DNA of 64,000 nucleotides from Dokdonella sp. (GTDB lineage: Bacteria; Pseudomonadota; Gammaproteobacteria; Xanthomonadales; Rhodanobacteraceae), in assembly GCA_016712865.1 (NCBI GenBank), contig JADJQH010000008.1, positions 124,001 to 188,000 of the forward strand. Direction: 5' to 3'. The position numbers and the translations under genes are program-made. Below the pieces are notes generated by a model. That model was given only the letters and a program-made list of their open reading frames with translations, had not been told where the DNA came from and did no database searches. Shown here piece after piece: positions 44,131 through 53,540 of this stretch (position 1 is its first letter; every line of letters begins with the position of its first letter).

Positions 44131-44305
44131 GCATCCCCCTTGCAGCCGCGCATCTTACCGTGCGGTGGACTTTCGCGCTGCCGCGCGTGCATGCTTGCGG
44201 GCTGGACCGAAGGGTGGGGTGGCAGGGGGGAGCAGCTTCGGCCTTGGCGCGGCGCGACCCTCTGCAAGCGGGAGACAGGGCGGAAACCGGGGAGTTAAGG
44301 AAAGC

Positions 44306-45394
44306 ATGTCAGCAGAGATGCCAACACGCAGCGAGTCCGGACCTGCGGCCAGCAAGCGCCAGGTCATCGCCTCACTGCTGTACAAGTCGGGCCTGATGAA
44401 ACCCGTTTCGAGGCTGCGTTCATTGCTCAAGCGCGACCTGCGCATTCTCGCCTACCACCGGGTGCTGAGCATTGCCGAACCGGATGCCTTCGACTTCGAC
44501 CTTGAATTGATCAGCGCAAGCGAAGTGCGGTTTCGCAAGCAGATGCGCCTGCTGCGCGAGCGCTACACCCCGATCCTGTTTGGCGACGTGATCAGGGCGC
44601 TGGATACGGGAGCCCGCCTGCCGCCACGTCCGGTCATCGTCACCTTTGACGATGGCTACGACGACAATTACCGCGTCGCCTTTCCCATCCTTCGTGAACT
44701 TGGCGTGCCGGCAACGTTCTTTGTGTCCACCGGACACATCGAGAGCGGAAAGCCTTATGCCTACGACTGGTTCGTGCACATGATCTGCCGCTCCGCAAGC
44801 GGACAGTTGCGCATTGCCGAGCTCGGTGTCGATTGCACGTTGCCTGCAACCGTCGCGCAACGACGGGAATTGGCCATGGATCTGCTCGACCGCCTCAAGA
44901 GCCTTGATGCACAAACCCAGGAAGCGGTTATCGCAACTCTCGAACGGGAAACGGACCTGCCTCGCAGCCGGGGCCATGCCGATTGCAAGCCGATGACCTG
45001 GGACCAGTTGCGCGAGATGCAGGCGGCAGGCATGGAGATTGGCTCGCATGGGGTGTGGCATCGCATGTTGGCCAAGCTTCCGCCCTCCGAAATGCACGGG
45101 GAGGTGCATCGATCCAAGCAGATGCTGGATGGCGAACTGGCATCGGCAGTGACCACCATTTCCTATCCCGTCGGCGGACTGGACGCCTACAACGAAGCCG
45201 TCATCGAAAGTGCCAAGGCGGCCGGCTACAGGCTCGGTTGCAGCTACATCTGCGGCACCAATTCCTTGCCGCGCACGGCCGGTTTCCAGTTGCGACGCCT
45301 GCCGGTCGAGCGGCACATGGATGAGGCATGGTTTGAAGCCATGTTGGCCCTGCCGGAGGCGTTCACCTACCCGTCACGCCATCGGGCTGACTGA
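44306..45394 (+). CDS. Polysaccharide deacetylase family protein, first gene of a plus-strand operon
   Basis: The protein has 362 residues. The NodB domain is marked by LRILAYHRVL, VIVTFDDGYDDNYRVAFPIL, the metal site GSHGVWHRM and YPVGGLDAYN. It should N- or O-deacetylate the polymer. AAGGA five to nine bases before the ATG at 44306 supports the start. It opens a run of eight plus-strand genes to 53478. Its N-terminal 40 residues are basic and may bind the membrane. It resembles the deacetylase at 27 kb in layout, but the two differ in sequence. Confidence 0.85.
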   Translation: MSAEMPTRSESGPAASKRQVIASLLYKSGLMKPVSRLRSLLKRDLRILAYHRVLSIAEPDAFDFDLELISASEVRFRKQMRLLRERYTPILFGDVIRALDTGARLPPRPVIVTFDDGYDDNYRVAFPILRELGVPATFFVSTGHIESGKPYAYDWFVHMICRSASGQLRIAELGVDCTLPATVAQRRELAMDLLDRLKSLDAQTQEAVIATLERETDLPRSRGHADCKPMTWDQLREMQAAGMEIGSHGVWHRMLAKLPPSEMHGEVHRSKQMLDGELASAVTTISYPVGGLDAYNEAVIESAKAAGYRLGCSYICGTNSLPRTAGFQLRRLPVERHMDEAWFEAMLALPEAFTYPSRHRAD

Positions 45395-45409
45395 GTCCCG
45401 ACAACCGCC

Positions 45410-46684
45410 ATGTATTTTTTCACCCTGCTTTACCTGGTCGCGGTGCTGGTGCGTCCGCAGGAATATCCGCAGTGGGCGGATTCCGGCATCCCGATCCTGC
45501 CCATCCTGCTTCTGCTGGCTTTCCTGAGCTGGCTGGCGTCACGCGGCAAGGACCTGAGCGCACCGCAATACGCTTTGCTGTTTGCCTTCCAGGTGGTGCT
45601 GATGCTTTCGCAGGTGTTCAACGGATGGACGGGCGGAGCACTTCAGCAGTTGTCCACGTTCGGGCCCGGGATCATGGCGTTTCTGGTTCTGAGCCATGCG
45701 GCGGTCGAGCGCAAGCGGGTGCTGTCGACCATGGCCGTGATCGTGTTGAGCGCGGCCCTGCTTTCCGTGCATGGCATTGAACAGGTCACGCAAGGTGTCG
45801 GCTGGACCGGAGTCGGCTTGTCGCAGGAAACGCGCATCCAGTACGTCGGCATCTTCAATGATCCCAACGATCTTGGCCTCCTGTTCGCAATGACGGTGCC
45901 GATGGCCTTGCTGCTTGGGACTCGCGGCGGGCTGTTGGGGTTGCGCCGCCTTTTCTGGTGGGCAGGCGCGGGCTTGATCGGTTACGGCATCTTCCTCACC
46001 AGTTCGCGCGGTGCGCTGCTGGCGGTGATCGCGATCCTGGGCGTTTGGGTGTGGCGCAGGCGCGGCCTGGTGACGGCGATGCTGCTGGGTGTCGGTGCCC
46101 TTGCCGCGATCATGGCCCTGCCTTCGCGCATGGGTGATATCGACGCCGGCGAAGCCTCTGCGGCAGGGCGTGTGGATGCCTGGTACAGCGGCTTCGAGAT
46201 GTTCTTCTCGAACCCGCTGTTCGGCATCGGACCCGGAAACTTTGCCGACAACAATGCCAACCTGACCGCACACAATTCCTTCATGCTCGTACTCGGTGAA
46301 ACCGGCTTCATCGGCTACACGATCTGGCTGGCGTTTGTCTGCTATGGATTCATGATGATGCTGGCGATACTGCGCCACCAGCCTGAGCTGGCCGACGCCA
46401 CCCGGCAGGCAGACTGGAAGGTGGAGCAGTCCATCGCCCTGACGCTGTTGTTGTGCCAAACCGGATTTTTCACGGCGGCATTCTTTCTCAGCCGCAGTTA
46501 TGTGATCCTGTTGTATTTGCTGGCTGCTCTGGTGCTTGGTTTCTATTCCGGCGCACGGCAACGCTACCCTGACCTGCCCAGATTCGAGCTGACGCATGAC
46601 CTCTTGCGTTGGCCGATGCGGTCGCTGGCCAGCATTGTCGGCCTCTACCTGTTGGTGAAGATCCTGCTGGTGACTTCCTCATGA
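45410..46684 (+). CDS. O-antigen ligase/Wzy family protein, XrtA O-ligase-like
   Basis: The protein has 424 residues with about twelve membrane segments. It opens MYFFTLLYLVAVLVRPQEYPQW, and the typical loop region GIFNDPNDLGLLFAM and LTSSRGALLAVI match the putative O-glycosylation ligase family associated with exosortase A (TIGR03097) within the Wzy_C superfamily. It should polymerise or ligate the repeat units at the periplasmic face. The stop overlaps the flippase start (ATGA at 46681-46684). A plain Wzy polymerase is the main alternative. Confidence 0.82.
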   Translation: MYFFTLLYLVAVLVRPQEYPQWADSGIPILPILLLLAFLSWLASRGKDLSAPQYALLFAFQVVLMLSQVFNGWTGGALQQLSTFGPGIMAFLVLSHAAVERKRVLSTMAVIVLSAALLSVHGIEQVTQGVGWTGVGLSQETRIQYVGIFNDPNDLGLLFAMTVPMALLLGTRGGLLGLRRLFWWAGAGLIGYGIFLTSSRGALLAVIAILGVWVWRRRGLVTAMLLGVGALAAIMALPSRMGDIDAGEASAAGRVDAWYSGFEMFFSNPLFGIGPGNFADNNANLTAHNSFMLVLGETGFIGYTIWLAFVCYGFMMMLAILRHQPELADATRQADWKVEQSIALTLLLCQTGFFTAAFFLSRSYVILLYLLAALVLGFYSGARQRYPDLPRFELTHDLLRWPMRSLASIVGLYLLVKILLVTSS

Positions 46685-48234
46685 CCGCTCGCGCGCAGGC
46701 ACTGCGCAACACCATGTTTTCGACGATCGGCATCTACACCGAGTACTTCCTCGGCATGCTGACCTCGATCTTCATCGCCCGCCAGCTTGGTCCCGATGAC
46801 TATGGCGCCTACAGCGCCATCATCTGGCTGGTTGCCATGGGCGTGGCCATTTCCAACGCCGGCACCGCCAGTGCAGTCATCAAGTTCGTTGCGGAATTGC
46901 GCGGCAGCGAGCGCGACGAACTGATCGCACCCACCGTTGCCTATCTGCGCAAGGCCCAACACTGGTTCATGCTGGCGGTGATCGTCGCGGTGGGGCTCTT
47001 GCTGCTGTTGTCAGGGCAGCACATTGCCACCGGCTTCGATCACTGGATGATTTTCGGTTTTCTCGCCATCGCCATCGGCCTGCGTTCGCAGTACATGTTC
47101 AATGTCGGTATCGCCAAGGGCTTCGAGGATTTCCGCGTCACCGCCATCGTTGCCGGCATCGCCACGCCGATCAACCTCGCCATGGTCGTCCTGGCCTGGA
47201 TCCTGGATGCCGAAGTCGAGGCCCTGCTGGCGGTGTTCCTGATATCCGGAGTGATTTTCTACGCCATCTCCCAACGCCTGACCTCGCGCCTGATCCAGCC
47301 CGCAACGACACAGGTGCAATTGCCCGAGGATTTCCAGCGCCGGGTCAAGCGTCACATGCGCCTGGTCGCGATCACCGTGACCATCGGCTTCTTCGCGGCC
47401 AGCGAAGTCGAGGTGTTCTTCCTCAATGCCTTCGGTGACGCGGAAGGCGCGGGGCATTTCAAGGTGGCCTACCTGCTGGCGTCCGGCGCGGTGATGCTGG
47501 TTCCCGGCGTGATCGGATCCTTGTTGTTGCCGATGATGGCCAATGCCCTGAGCAAGGGGCGCGATGTTGCCGGGCGCCGCTTCGTGGCATCGACCACCTA
47601 CCTCACCCTGCTGGCCGCACCCCTGGTTGCCTTTGGCGCGGTGTACAGCGAGCCGATCATCAGCTTCATGTACGGGTCGGCGTATGCGACTGCCGCATCG
47701 GTTTTCGCTGCCTGCATGTTTGCCTGTGCGCTTTCCACGGTCTCGCAAAGCGGTTCGAGTCTTTTGATCAGTGCGGACAAGCAGCTGACCATCCTGTTCC
47801 TGGTGATCCTGTGCGGCGTCATCAAGGTAACGCTGGATGTGGTGCTCATCCGCAATTACGGTCTCACGGGTGCAACCGTGGCCTACGTTGCCGCCGCCAT
47901 GTTCGGGGCCGTGTGCAACCTGGTGCTGGCCCTGCGCCTGATCGGCATGCAGCCGGATTGGCTGCGCCTGCTGCGCATCCTGCTGGCGGCAGCGATCACG
48001 GCGCTGGCGATCTATCCTTTGCGTGGCCACTGGCCGGCATTGCCCACGCTGGTGATTGCGGGTCTGGTCACGGTGCCGGTGTACGCGCTGCTGACCCTGT
48101 TGCTGCGCTGCTGGAGCCGGGAGGACATTGAACACCTCATGCAGTTGCATCGACGTATTGCCCGCGGCCGTCCGCAGGCTCTCGTGCGCTTGCTGGCCTG
48201 GTCGGGACGAATCGGGAACAGGGAATTGTCGTGA
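46681..48234 (+). CDS. Wzx-type polysaccharide flippase
   Basis: The protein has 517 residues and about fourteen membrane segments of the MATE/MviN-like oligosaccharide flippase superfamily. The start MTARAQALRNTMFSTIGIYTEYFLGMLTSIFIARQLGPDDYG is the classical Wzx pattern of FARQLGPxxYG. It moves the lipid-linked repeat unit across the inner membrane. It is translationally coupled to both neighbours (ATGA before, GTGA after). Confidence 0.88.
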   Translation: MTARAQALRNTMFSTIGIYTEYFLGMLTSIFIARQLGPDDYGAYSAIIWLVAMGVAISNAGTASAVIKFVAELRGSERDELIAPTVAYLRKAQHWFMLAVIVAVGLLLLLSGQHIATGFDHWMIFGFLAIAIGLRSQYMFNVGIAKGFEDFRVTAIVAGIATPINLAMVVLAWILDAEVEALLAVFLISGVIFYAISQRLTSRLIQPATTQVQLPEDFQRRVKRHMRLVAITVTIGFFAASEVEVFFLNAFGDAEGAGHFKVAYLLASGAVMLVPGVIGSLLLPMMANALSKGRDVAGRRFVASTTYLTLLAAPLVAFGAVYSEPIISFMYGSAYATAASVFAACMFACALSTVSQSGSSLLISADKQLTILFLVILCGVIKVTLDVVLIRNYGLTGATVAYVAAAMFGAVCNLVLALRLIGMQPDWLRLLRILLAAAITALAIYPLRGHWPALPTLVIAGLVTVPVYALLTLLLRCWSREDIEHLMQLHRRIARGRPQALVRLLAWSGRIGNRELS

Positions 48235-49586
48235 GCGGTCTTTACGAAAACGCATTCCGCCATGTGCTGTTTCCGCTCTACGAAAGCGTGCTGTGCCGAC
48301 GCAAGACGCTGGCCCATCTGCGCGAGTACGAGGCTTCGCAATGGCTGGATCCTGAGCAAATCGCTGCATTGCAATGGAACAAGCTGAAGGCGCTCATCGA
48401 GCATTGCTGGCGCGAGGTGCCGTACTACCAGCGTCGCTGGAAGGAATTGGGCATCACCGCGGACGACATCCGCTCGCCCGAGGACTACGCGCGACTGCCG
48501 ACCCTGACCAAGCCCGAGATCCGTGCCCATTTCGACGAGCTGCATGCGGATTCATGGCGCGGAAAGATGTTGTACAAGACCACGGGTGGCTCCACCGGTG
48601 AACCGATGCGTTTTGGCTACACCCGGGAAAGCTACGAGCGCCGCCTCGCCGCGATGTGGCGGGGCTACGGCTGGGCTGGCGCACGCATGGGCAGGCGCAC
48701 CCTGTACCTGTGGGGCGTTGCCCTCGAATCACCCCTGCGCCCGCATGCCATCAAGGATCGCCTTTACCATGCCGCCTTCAATCGGTGCATGCTCAATGCC
48801 TTCCTGATGAGCGAGGCGCGCATGCCGCAGTATGCGGACGAGATCAACCGGTTTCGCCCGCAGGTCATCGTTGCCTATGCCGGGCCCCTGCTGCGCATGG
48901 CCGAATGGCTGCTTGCGTCGGGACGTCGCGTGCACCAACCGGAAGCCATCCTCAGTGCAGCAGAGGCGTTGCACGATGCCCAGCGCGAAGTGATCGAACG
49001 CGCCTTCGGTTGCCCGGTGTTCAATACCTACGGTTGCCGCGAAGTGATGCTGATTGCATCCGAATGCGAGCGGCGTGAAGGCCTGCACGCGACCGCGGAT
49101 CACCTGGCGGTGGAGTTGACCCATTGCCGCGAGAGTGCGGGCGGAAAATCGATCGGCGAAGTCACCCTGACCGACCTGCACAACTACGGCATGCCCTTGT
49201 TGCGCTACGTCAACGGTGATCTGGCAACGGCCAGTGACCGAAACTGCGCATGCGGACGTGGCTTGCCATTGCTGGAGCGCATCGATGGCCGCAAGCTCGA
49301 TACCCTGCGCACGCCAGCCGGTCACTTGCTGCCCGGCGAATACATTGTCTATGCGTTCCTGCATGTGCCTTCGGTCAAGCGTTACCAGGTCGTGCAGCGG
49401 GAGCTGGCGGCACTTGATGTGAGCGTGGTGCCCGATGTTGGGTTCAGCGCGGAAACACAGGCATTGATCCGCAGCGAGCTGGCCAAGGTGGTTGGTGACA
49501 GCGTGGAAATCCGCATCCATCCGGTTGATGACATCGCCGCCAGCGCCAGCGGCAAGTTCCGTGTTGCCATCTGCGAGCTGGATTGA
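48231..49586 (+). CDS. PaaK/CapK-like adenylate-forming ligase
   Basis: The protein has 451 residues of the phenylacetate-CoA ligase family. YKTTGGSTGEPMRFGYT is the phosphate loop (TGGSTG variant), FNTYGCREVMLIASEC is the A5-like site with metal-binding Cys, and VNGDLA is the hinge region. The late KFRVAICELD may hold the catalytic Lys. It starts with GTG overlapping the flippase stop (GTGA). Homologues in capsule loci (CapK) have no settled function; activation of an acid for polymer acylation or amidation is inference. This is the third free-standing acid-activating enzyme in the window. Confidence 0.8.
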   Translation: MSGLYENAFRHVLFPLYESVLCRRKTLAHLREYEASQWLDPEQIAALQWNKLKALIEHCWREVPYYQRRWKELGITADDIRSPEDYARLPTLTKPEIRAHFDELHADSWRGKMLYKTTGGSTGEPMRFGYTRESYERRLAAMWRGYGWAGARMGRRTLYLWGVALESPLRPHAIKDRLYHAAFNRCMLNAFLMSEARMPQYADEINRFRPQVIVAYAGPLLRMAEWLLASGRRVHQPEAILSAAEALHDAQREVIERAFGCPVFNTYGCREVMLIASECERREGLHATADHLAVELTHCRESAGGKSIGEVTLTDLHNYGMPLLRYVNGDLATASDRNCACGRGLPLLERIDGRKLDTLRTPAGHLLPGEYIVYAFLHVPSVKRYQVVQRELAALDVSVVPDVGFSAETQALIRSELAKVVGDSVEIRIHPVDDIAASASGKFRVAICELD

Positions 49587-49599
49587 CAAGGCCACGCCC

Positions 49600-50727
49600 T
49601 TGAAGATTTCGCATTTCGTCGAGAACCTCAATCGTGGTGGCCTGGAGCGCACGGTCATCGATCTCGTTCGCGCGCAATTGCAACTCGGCCACGAATGCCA
49701 GGTGATCTGCCTGTTCGAAGCGGGCATGCTCGCCGCGGAAATGGAATCACTCGGCGTCGCCGTGCATGCCTGCGGCAAGCGGCGGGGCCTGGATCTGAGG
49801 GCATTGCGGCGTGCGCGCGGCCACTTGCGTGCCCATCGCAGCGACGTACTGCACACCCACAATGCAACCGCCCACTATCACGCCGTGCTGGCGGCCATGG
49901 GCCTTGGCATCGGATGCATCGTCAACACGCGTCACGGCATGGGTGCGCTGCAATTGGCAAGCCGTCGCGAATGGCTGTTTCGGCGCACGCTTGGGCGTAC
50001 CGATGCCGTGGTCACCGTATGCGAGGCGGCACGGCGCGAACTGCTGGCCAGCGGGCGATTGCCAACAGCGAAGCTGGTGGCGATTGCGAACGGAATCCGC
50101 ATCGAACGCTTCGTGCCGGCGGATTCCCGCACACGCGCAGGCTTGGCCAGGACGCTCGGCCTGGCCGAAGGGACCCGCATCATCGGCACGGTCGGGCGCC
50201 TGGCGCCAGCCAAGCACCATGCCGCCTTGATCAAGGCTTTCGCCGCCGTGCACGCCAGCCACCCATCCAGTACCCTGGTGCTGGTCGGTGATGGTTCGCT
50301 GCGTGCTGAACTCGAAGCCCAGGCACGCAGCCATGCGCTGGAGAATTGCGTGTTCTTGCTGGGCGACCGCAGCGACATTGCCGACCTGCTTGCCGGGTTC
50401 GACATCTTTGCGCTGTCGTCATTGACCGAGGGCTATTCGATTGCCCTGCTGGAAGCGTGTGCGGCGGGCTTGCCCATCGTGGCAACGGACGTGGGCGGCA
50501 ATCGCGAGATTGTTCGCGACGGCAGCAATGGCAAGCTGGTTGCCGCCGGCTCCGTCGAGCAGCTGGGCGCGGCATTGGGCAGCCTGCTTGCTGATCCTGC
50601 GGCCTGCGATGCCATGGGTCGGGCAGGGCGTTGCTGGGTTTCCGGGCAAGGCTCGGTGACTGCGATGGCGCGCCGGTATGACGCCGTGTACCAGGGCCTG
50701 CCGCCAGACCCGCCAATCAGCGCGTAA
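49600..50727 (+). CDS. Family 4 glycosyltransferase, XrtA-locus type
   Basis: The protein has 375 residues. The start KISHFVENLNRGGLERTVIDLV is like GT4 enzymes of exosortase A loci (TIGR03088), which begin with 'GGLE' after a short strand. DVLHTHNATAHYHAVLAAM, GTVGRLAPAKHHAALIKAF and LSSLTEGYSIALLEACAAGLPIVATDVGG complete the GT-B fold. The start is taken as TTG at 49600; no ATG lies in a suitable place, and the in-frame ATG at 49492 lies inside the ligase gene. The gap to the ligase is 13 bases. Confidence 0.82.
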   Translation: MKISHFVENLNRGGLERTVIDLVRAQLQLGHECQVICLFEAGMLAAEMESLGVAVHACGKRRGLDLRALRRARGHLRAHRSDVLHTHNATAHYHAVLAAMGLGIGCIVNTRHGMGALQLASRREWLFRRTLGRTDAVVTVCEAARRELLASGRLPTAKLVAIANGIRIERFVPADSRTRAGLARTLGLAEGTRIIGTVGRLAPAKHHAALIKAFAAVHASHPSSTLVLVGDGSLRAELEAQARSHALENCVFLLGDRSDIADLLAGFDIFALSSLTEGYSIALLEACAAGLPIVATDVGGNREIVRDGSNGKLVAAGSVEQLGAALGSLLADPAACDAMGRAGRCWVSGQGSVTAMARRYDAVYQGLPPDPPISA

Positions 50728-50885
50728 CGAATTGCGACACGCCGGCTTTTTTCCTGTACCGACCGCCTTTGGCTGCGTAAACTTCACAGTCTCGCACCTC
50801 AATTCGAGCGGGAGTCGACACTGGCTGGCGTACGTCGTTGCCGGGATTGCACCTGCGCTGCTGCGCACCGTTTTATGGAGCCGAC

Positions 50886-51530
50886 GTGAATCCAAGGCCA
50901 AACAGGCTGAAAGTCCTCAGATGGTTGCCGGATTCATGGCTGCTTTGCACCGGCCCGAGTGCAGGGAATGCCCTGTACCTCAGTTTCGATGATGGCCCCA
51001 ACGTAGGTTTCACCGAGCGCCTTCTCGATGTGCTGGCCGAAAACGAGGCCAAGGCCACTTTTTTCCTGTTGGGTGAACAGATCGAGCAGCACCCCGACAT
51101 CGTCGCGCGCATGGTTGCCGAAGGCCATTCATTGGGCAATCACTCGTATGACCATGCGCGATTCACGCGCATACCGCATGCCGAGCAGATGGATCAGATT
51201 GCGCGTACCGAGGCACTGCTCGGCAAATTCGACGGCAAGGCGGTGCATCGGTTCCGACCGCCCTCGGGAAAGTTTCCGCTGTCGCTGCTGGCGCATTTCG
51301 CCATCCATCGCGGTGGCATTGCCTACTGGTCCTACGACAGCCTCGACTACCAGAAGAAACCCGCGACCGAGCTGGTGGAGGTCATGCGCGCCCAGCCACC
51401 GCGCGTGGGTGACATCATCCTGATGCACGACGAAAGCGATGCCACCATCGAAGCCCTGGCAATCCTGTTGCCGGAATGGCGCACGGCGGGCCTCGTGTTT
51501 CGCGCACTGCCCGACGTGGGGCAGGCGTGA
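50886..51530 (+). CDS. NodB-type polysaccharide deacetylase/xylanase-like
   Basis: The protein has 214 residues. The NodB motifs are compact and complete: LYLSFDDGPN, GHSLGNHSYDHARF, FRPPSGKF and IILMHDES. Zn-dependent deacetylation of a polymer is the expected reaction. The start is GTG at 50886 with GGAG five bases upstream; an ATG further up is not supported. A 158-base gap precedes it, so a separate promoter is possible. The TGA stop overlaps the next start (TGATG). It is the third deacetylase in the region. Confidence 0.83.
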   Translation: MNPRPNRLKVLRWLPDSWLLCTGPSAGNALYLSFDDGPNVGFTERLLDVLAENEAKATFFLLGEQIEQHPDIVARMVAEGHSLGNHSYDHARFTRIPHAEQMDQIARTEALLGKFDGKAVHRFRPPSGKFPLSLLAHFAIHRGGIAYWSYDSLDYQKKPATELVEVMRAQPPRVGDIILMHDESDATIEALAILLPEWRTAGLVFRALPDVGQA

Positions 51531-52699
51531 TGGTGCTCGCGACCCTCGCGGCCTTCCTGGTCGTCGGCGCCGTTGGCATCGGGTTGATCCTGCGTTCGCG
51601 CAACATGCAGATCTGGATACGCTCATACCTCACGCGCGCGCCGCGACCGCAAACCGCCGGCCCGGTGCATGTGCTGTTCTGTTTCGTCGATCACTTCGAG
51701 CCGATGTGGGGCAAGGCCGATGCGCCGACCCAGCGTGCGCGGGTCGAACGCTGGTGCCGTGACTACCGGGCCATGGCTGGCCGCCACAAGGATGCCGATG
51801 GCCGCCATCCACAGCACGGGTTCTTTTATCCCGAGGAAGAATACGTCGAGGACTATCTCGCGCAGATTGCCGACCTGTGCGCGGACGGATTCGGCGAGAT
51901 CGAGATCCACCTGCACCACGACAACGACACCGAGGCCAATTTCCGTACGGTGATGCGTCGCTTCTGCAACACCCTGCATGAAAAGCATGGCGCACTGTCG
52001 CGCGATCCGCGCACGGGCGAGCTGGCCTTTGCCTTCATCCACGGCAATTGGTCGCTGGACAACTCGCGACGCGATGGCCGCTGGTGCGGCCTCAACAACG
52101 AGTTGATCCTGTTGCGCGAACTCGGCTGCTACGCCGATTTCACCCTGCCTTCCGCACCCAGCGACACGCAGACCAGCACGGTCAATTCGATCTACTACGC
52201 TACCGACGATCCGGCCAAGCCGAAGTCGCATGATCGCGGTGAGCCGGTGCGCGTCGGTGGCTCGCCCAGCGGTGATTTGATGATCGTGCAAGGACCGCTG
52301 GCGCTCAATTGGCGCAACCGTCGTTTCGGCATCATCCCGCGCATCGAGAACTCCGACATCCGGCGCAGCTGCCCGCCGTCGGCGCAACGCGTCGATGACT
52401 GGATTCGTACCGGTATCCACGTGCAGGGCCGGCCGGAATGGGTGTTCGTGAAGATCCACACCCACGGCACCCAGGAAGGCGACATGGATACCCTGCTCGG
52501 TCCGCAGATGGACGCCATGCACACGTATCTGGAATCCACCTACAACGACGGTGAGCGCTACGTGCTGCATTACGTCACCGCACGCGAGGTGTACAACATC
52601 ATCAAGGCTGCCGAGGCTGGCAAGCAGGGCGATCCGAACCAGTGGCGCGACTTCATCCTGCCGAAGCCCAGTCATCGGCGCAGTGCGCCGGCAGCGTGA
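51530..52699 (+). CDS. Membrane-anchored protein of unknown function in the exopolysaccharide operon
   Basis: The protein has 389 residues. An N-terminal membrane segment (VLATLAAFLVVGAVGIGLIL) is followed by a soluble domain with possible metal-binding clusters: FCFVDHFEPMWG, EIEIHLHHDNDT, AFIHGNWSLDN and VFVKIHTHGTQ. The spread of His and Asp resembles a deacetylase- or hydrolase-like barrel, but no family was recognised. It overlaps the deacetylase upstream and the glycosyltransferase downstream (GTGA), so it acts in the same pathway. A role as a deacetylase/hydrolase or sugar-modifying enzyme is inference. Confidence 0.7.
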   Translation: MVLATLAAFLVVGAVGIGLILRSRNMQIWIRSYLTRAPRPQTAGPVHVLFCFVDHFEPMWGKADAPTQRARVERWCRDYRAMAGRHKDADGRHPQHGFFYPEEEYVEDYLAQIADLCADGFGEIEIHLHHDNDTEANFRTVMRRFCNTLHEKHGALSRDPRTGELAFAFIHGNWSLDNSRRDGRWCGLNNELILLRELGCYADFTLPSAPSDTQTSTVNSIYYATDDPAKPKSHDRGEPVRVGGSPSGDLMIVQGPLALNWRNRRFGIIPRIENSDIRRSCPPSAQRVDDWIRTGIHVQGRPEWVFVKIHTHGTQEGDMDTLLGPQMDAMHTYLESTYNDGERYVLHYVTAREVYNIIKAAEAGKQGDPNQWRDFILPKPSHRRSAPAA

Positions 52700-53478
52700 G
52701 CGCATCGGATCGGAATTCCATCGACGCGGCGACGCCAGTGTGCGTCAGCGTGATCATGCCGGCCTACAACGCGGCAACAACGATTGCCCGCTCCATCGAA
52801 TCGGTGCTTGCGCAAACCTTGGCGAGCTTCGAGCTGCTGGTCATCGATGACTGTTCCAGCGACGACACGCCAGCCATCGCCAGGCGCTACGCCGATCAGG
52901 ATGCACGGGTGACGTACCTGCGCCAATCGGCAAACGGCGGCGTGGCCGCGGCGCGCAATGCGGGGTTGGACCGGGCAACGGGTGAGTTCATCGCATTCCT
53001 GGACAGCGACGACGGGTGGCATCCGCGCAAGCTGGAGTTGCAGGTTGCGCAGATGCGCCAGCGCGGTGCGCAGGTCAGCTACGCGGGCTATCAGCGTGTC
53101 AGCGAAGACGGACGCGTGTTGTCCCTGGTCAGGCCACCGGCACGCCTGACCCATGCGGATCTCTTGCGCAGCAATTTCATCGGCAATCTCACCGGCGCCT
53201 TTGCACGCAGCCTGGGCCAGCCGCGCTTCCGGCGCATCGGCCACGAGGACTACGTGTTCTGGCTTGAGGTGATCCGGCTGGCAGGTTCGGCCATTCGCAT
53301 CGAGCACGACGAACCGCTGGCCTTCTATCTGGTCCGCGAAGGATCGGTTTCCGCCAACAAGTGGCGGGCAGCGCGCTGGCAATGGCGCATTTATCGCGAT
53401 ATCGAGAGTTTGTCCCTGCCGCGCGCCCTGTCCTGCATGGTGCAGTACGTCTGGTTCGCCCTGGCCAAGCGTCGCTGA
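52696..53478 (+). CDS. Family 2 glycosyltransferase
   Basis: The protein has 260 residues. The GT-A motifs are VSVIMPAYNAATTIARSIESVL, ELLVIDDCSSDDT and the metal-binding FLDSDDGW; HEDYVFWLEVIR follows as the ED-type catalytic site. The start is GTG at 52696 overlapping the upstream stop (GTGA). It is the last gene of the operon; a MITE-like element and an IS follow. It resembles the GT2 at 26.1-27.1 kb in fold. Confidence 0.82.
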   Translation: MSASDRNSIDAATPVCVSVIMPAYNAATTIARSIESVLAQTLASFELLVIDDCSSDDTPAIARRYADQDARVTYLRQSANGGVAAARNAGLDRATGEFIAFLDSDDGWHPRKLELQVAQMRQRGAQVSYAGYQRVSEDGRVLSLVRPPARLTHADLLRSNFIGNLTGAFARSLGQPRFRRIGHEDYVFWLEVIRLAGSAIRIEHDEPLAFYLVREGSVSANKWRAARWQWRIYRDIESLSLPRALSCMVQYVWFALAKRR

Positions 53479-53540
53479 GCATGCCCTGAGTCGTCGCAAT
53501 GAGGGATGGAATAGGGCACAGCCCTCAATGGCTCTGAGGC

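Noticed and set aside
47011-48369. 452-residue minus-strand open frame opposite the flippase
   Set aside because: Low-complexity Gln/His/Arg shadow; the flippase on the other strand is certain.
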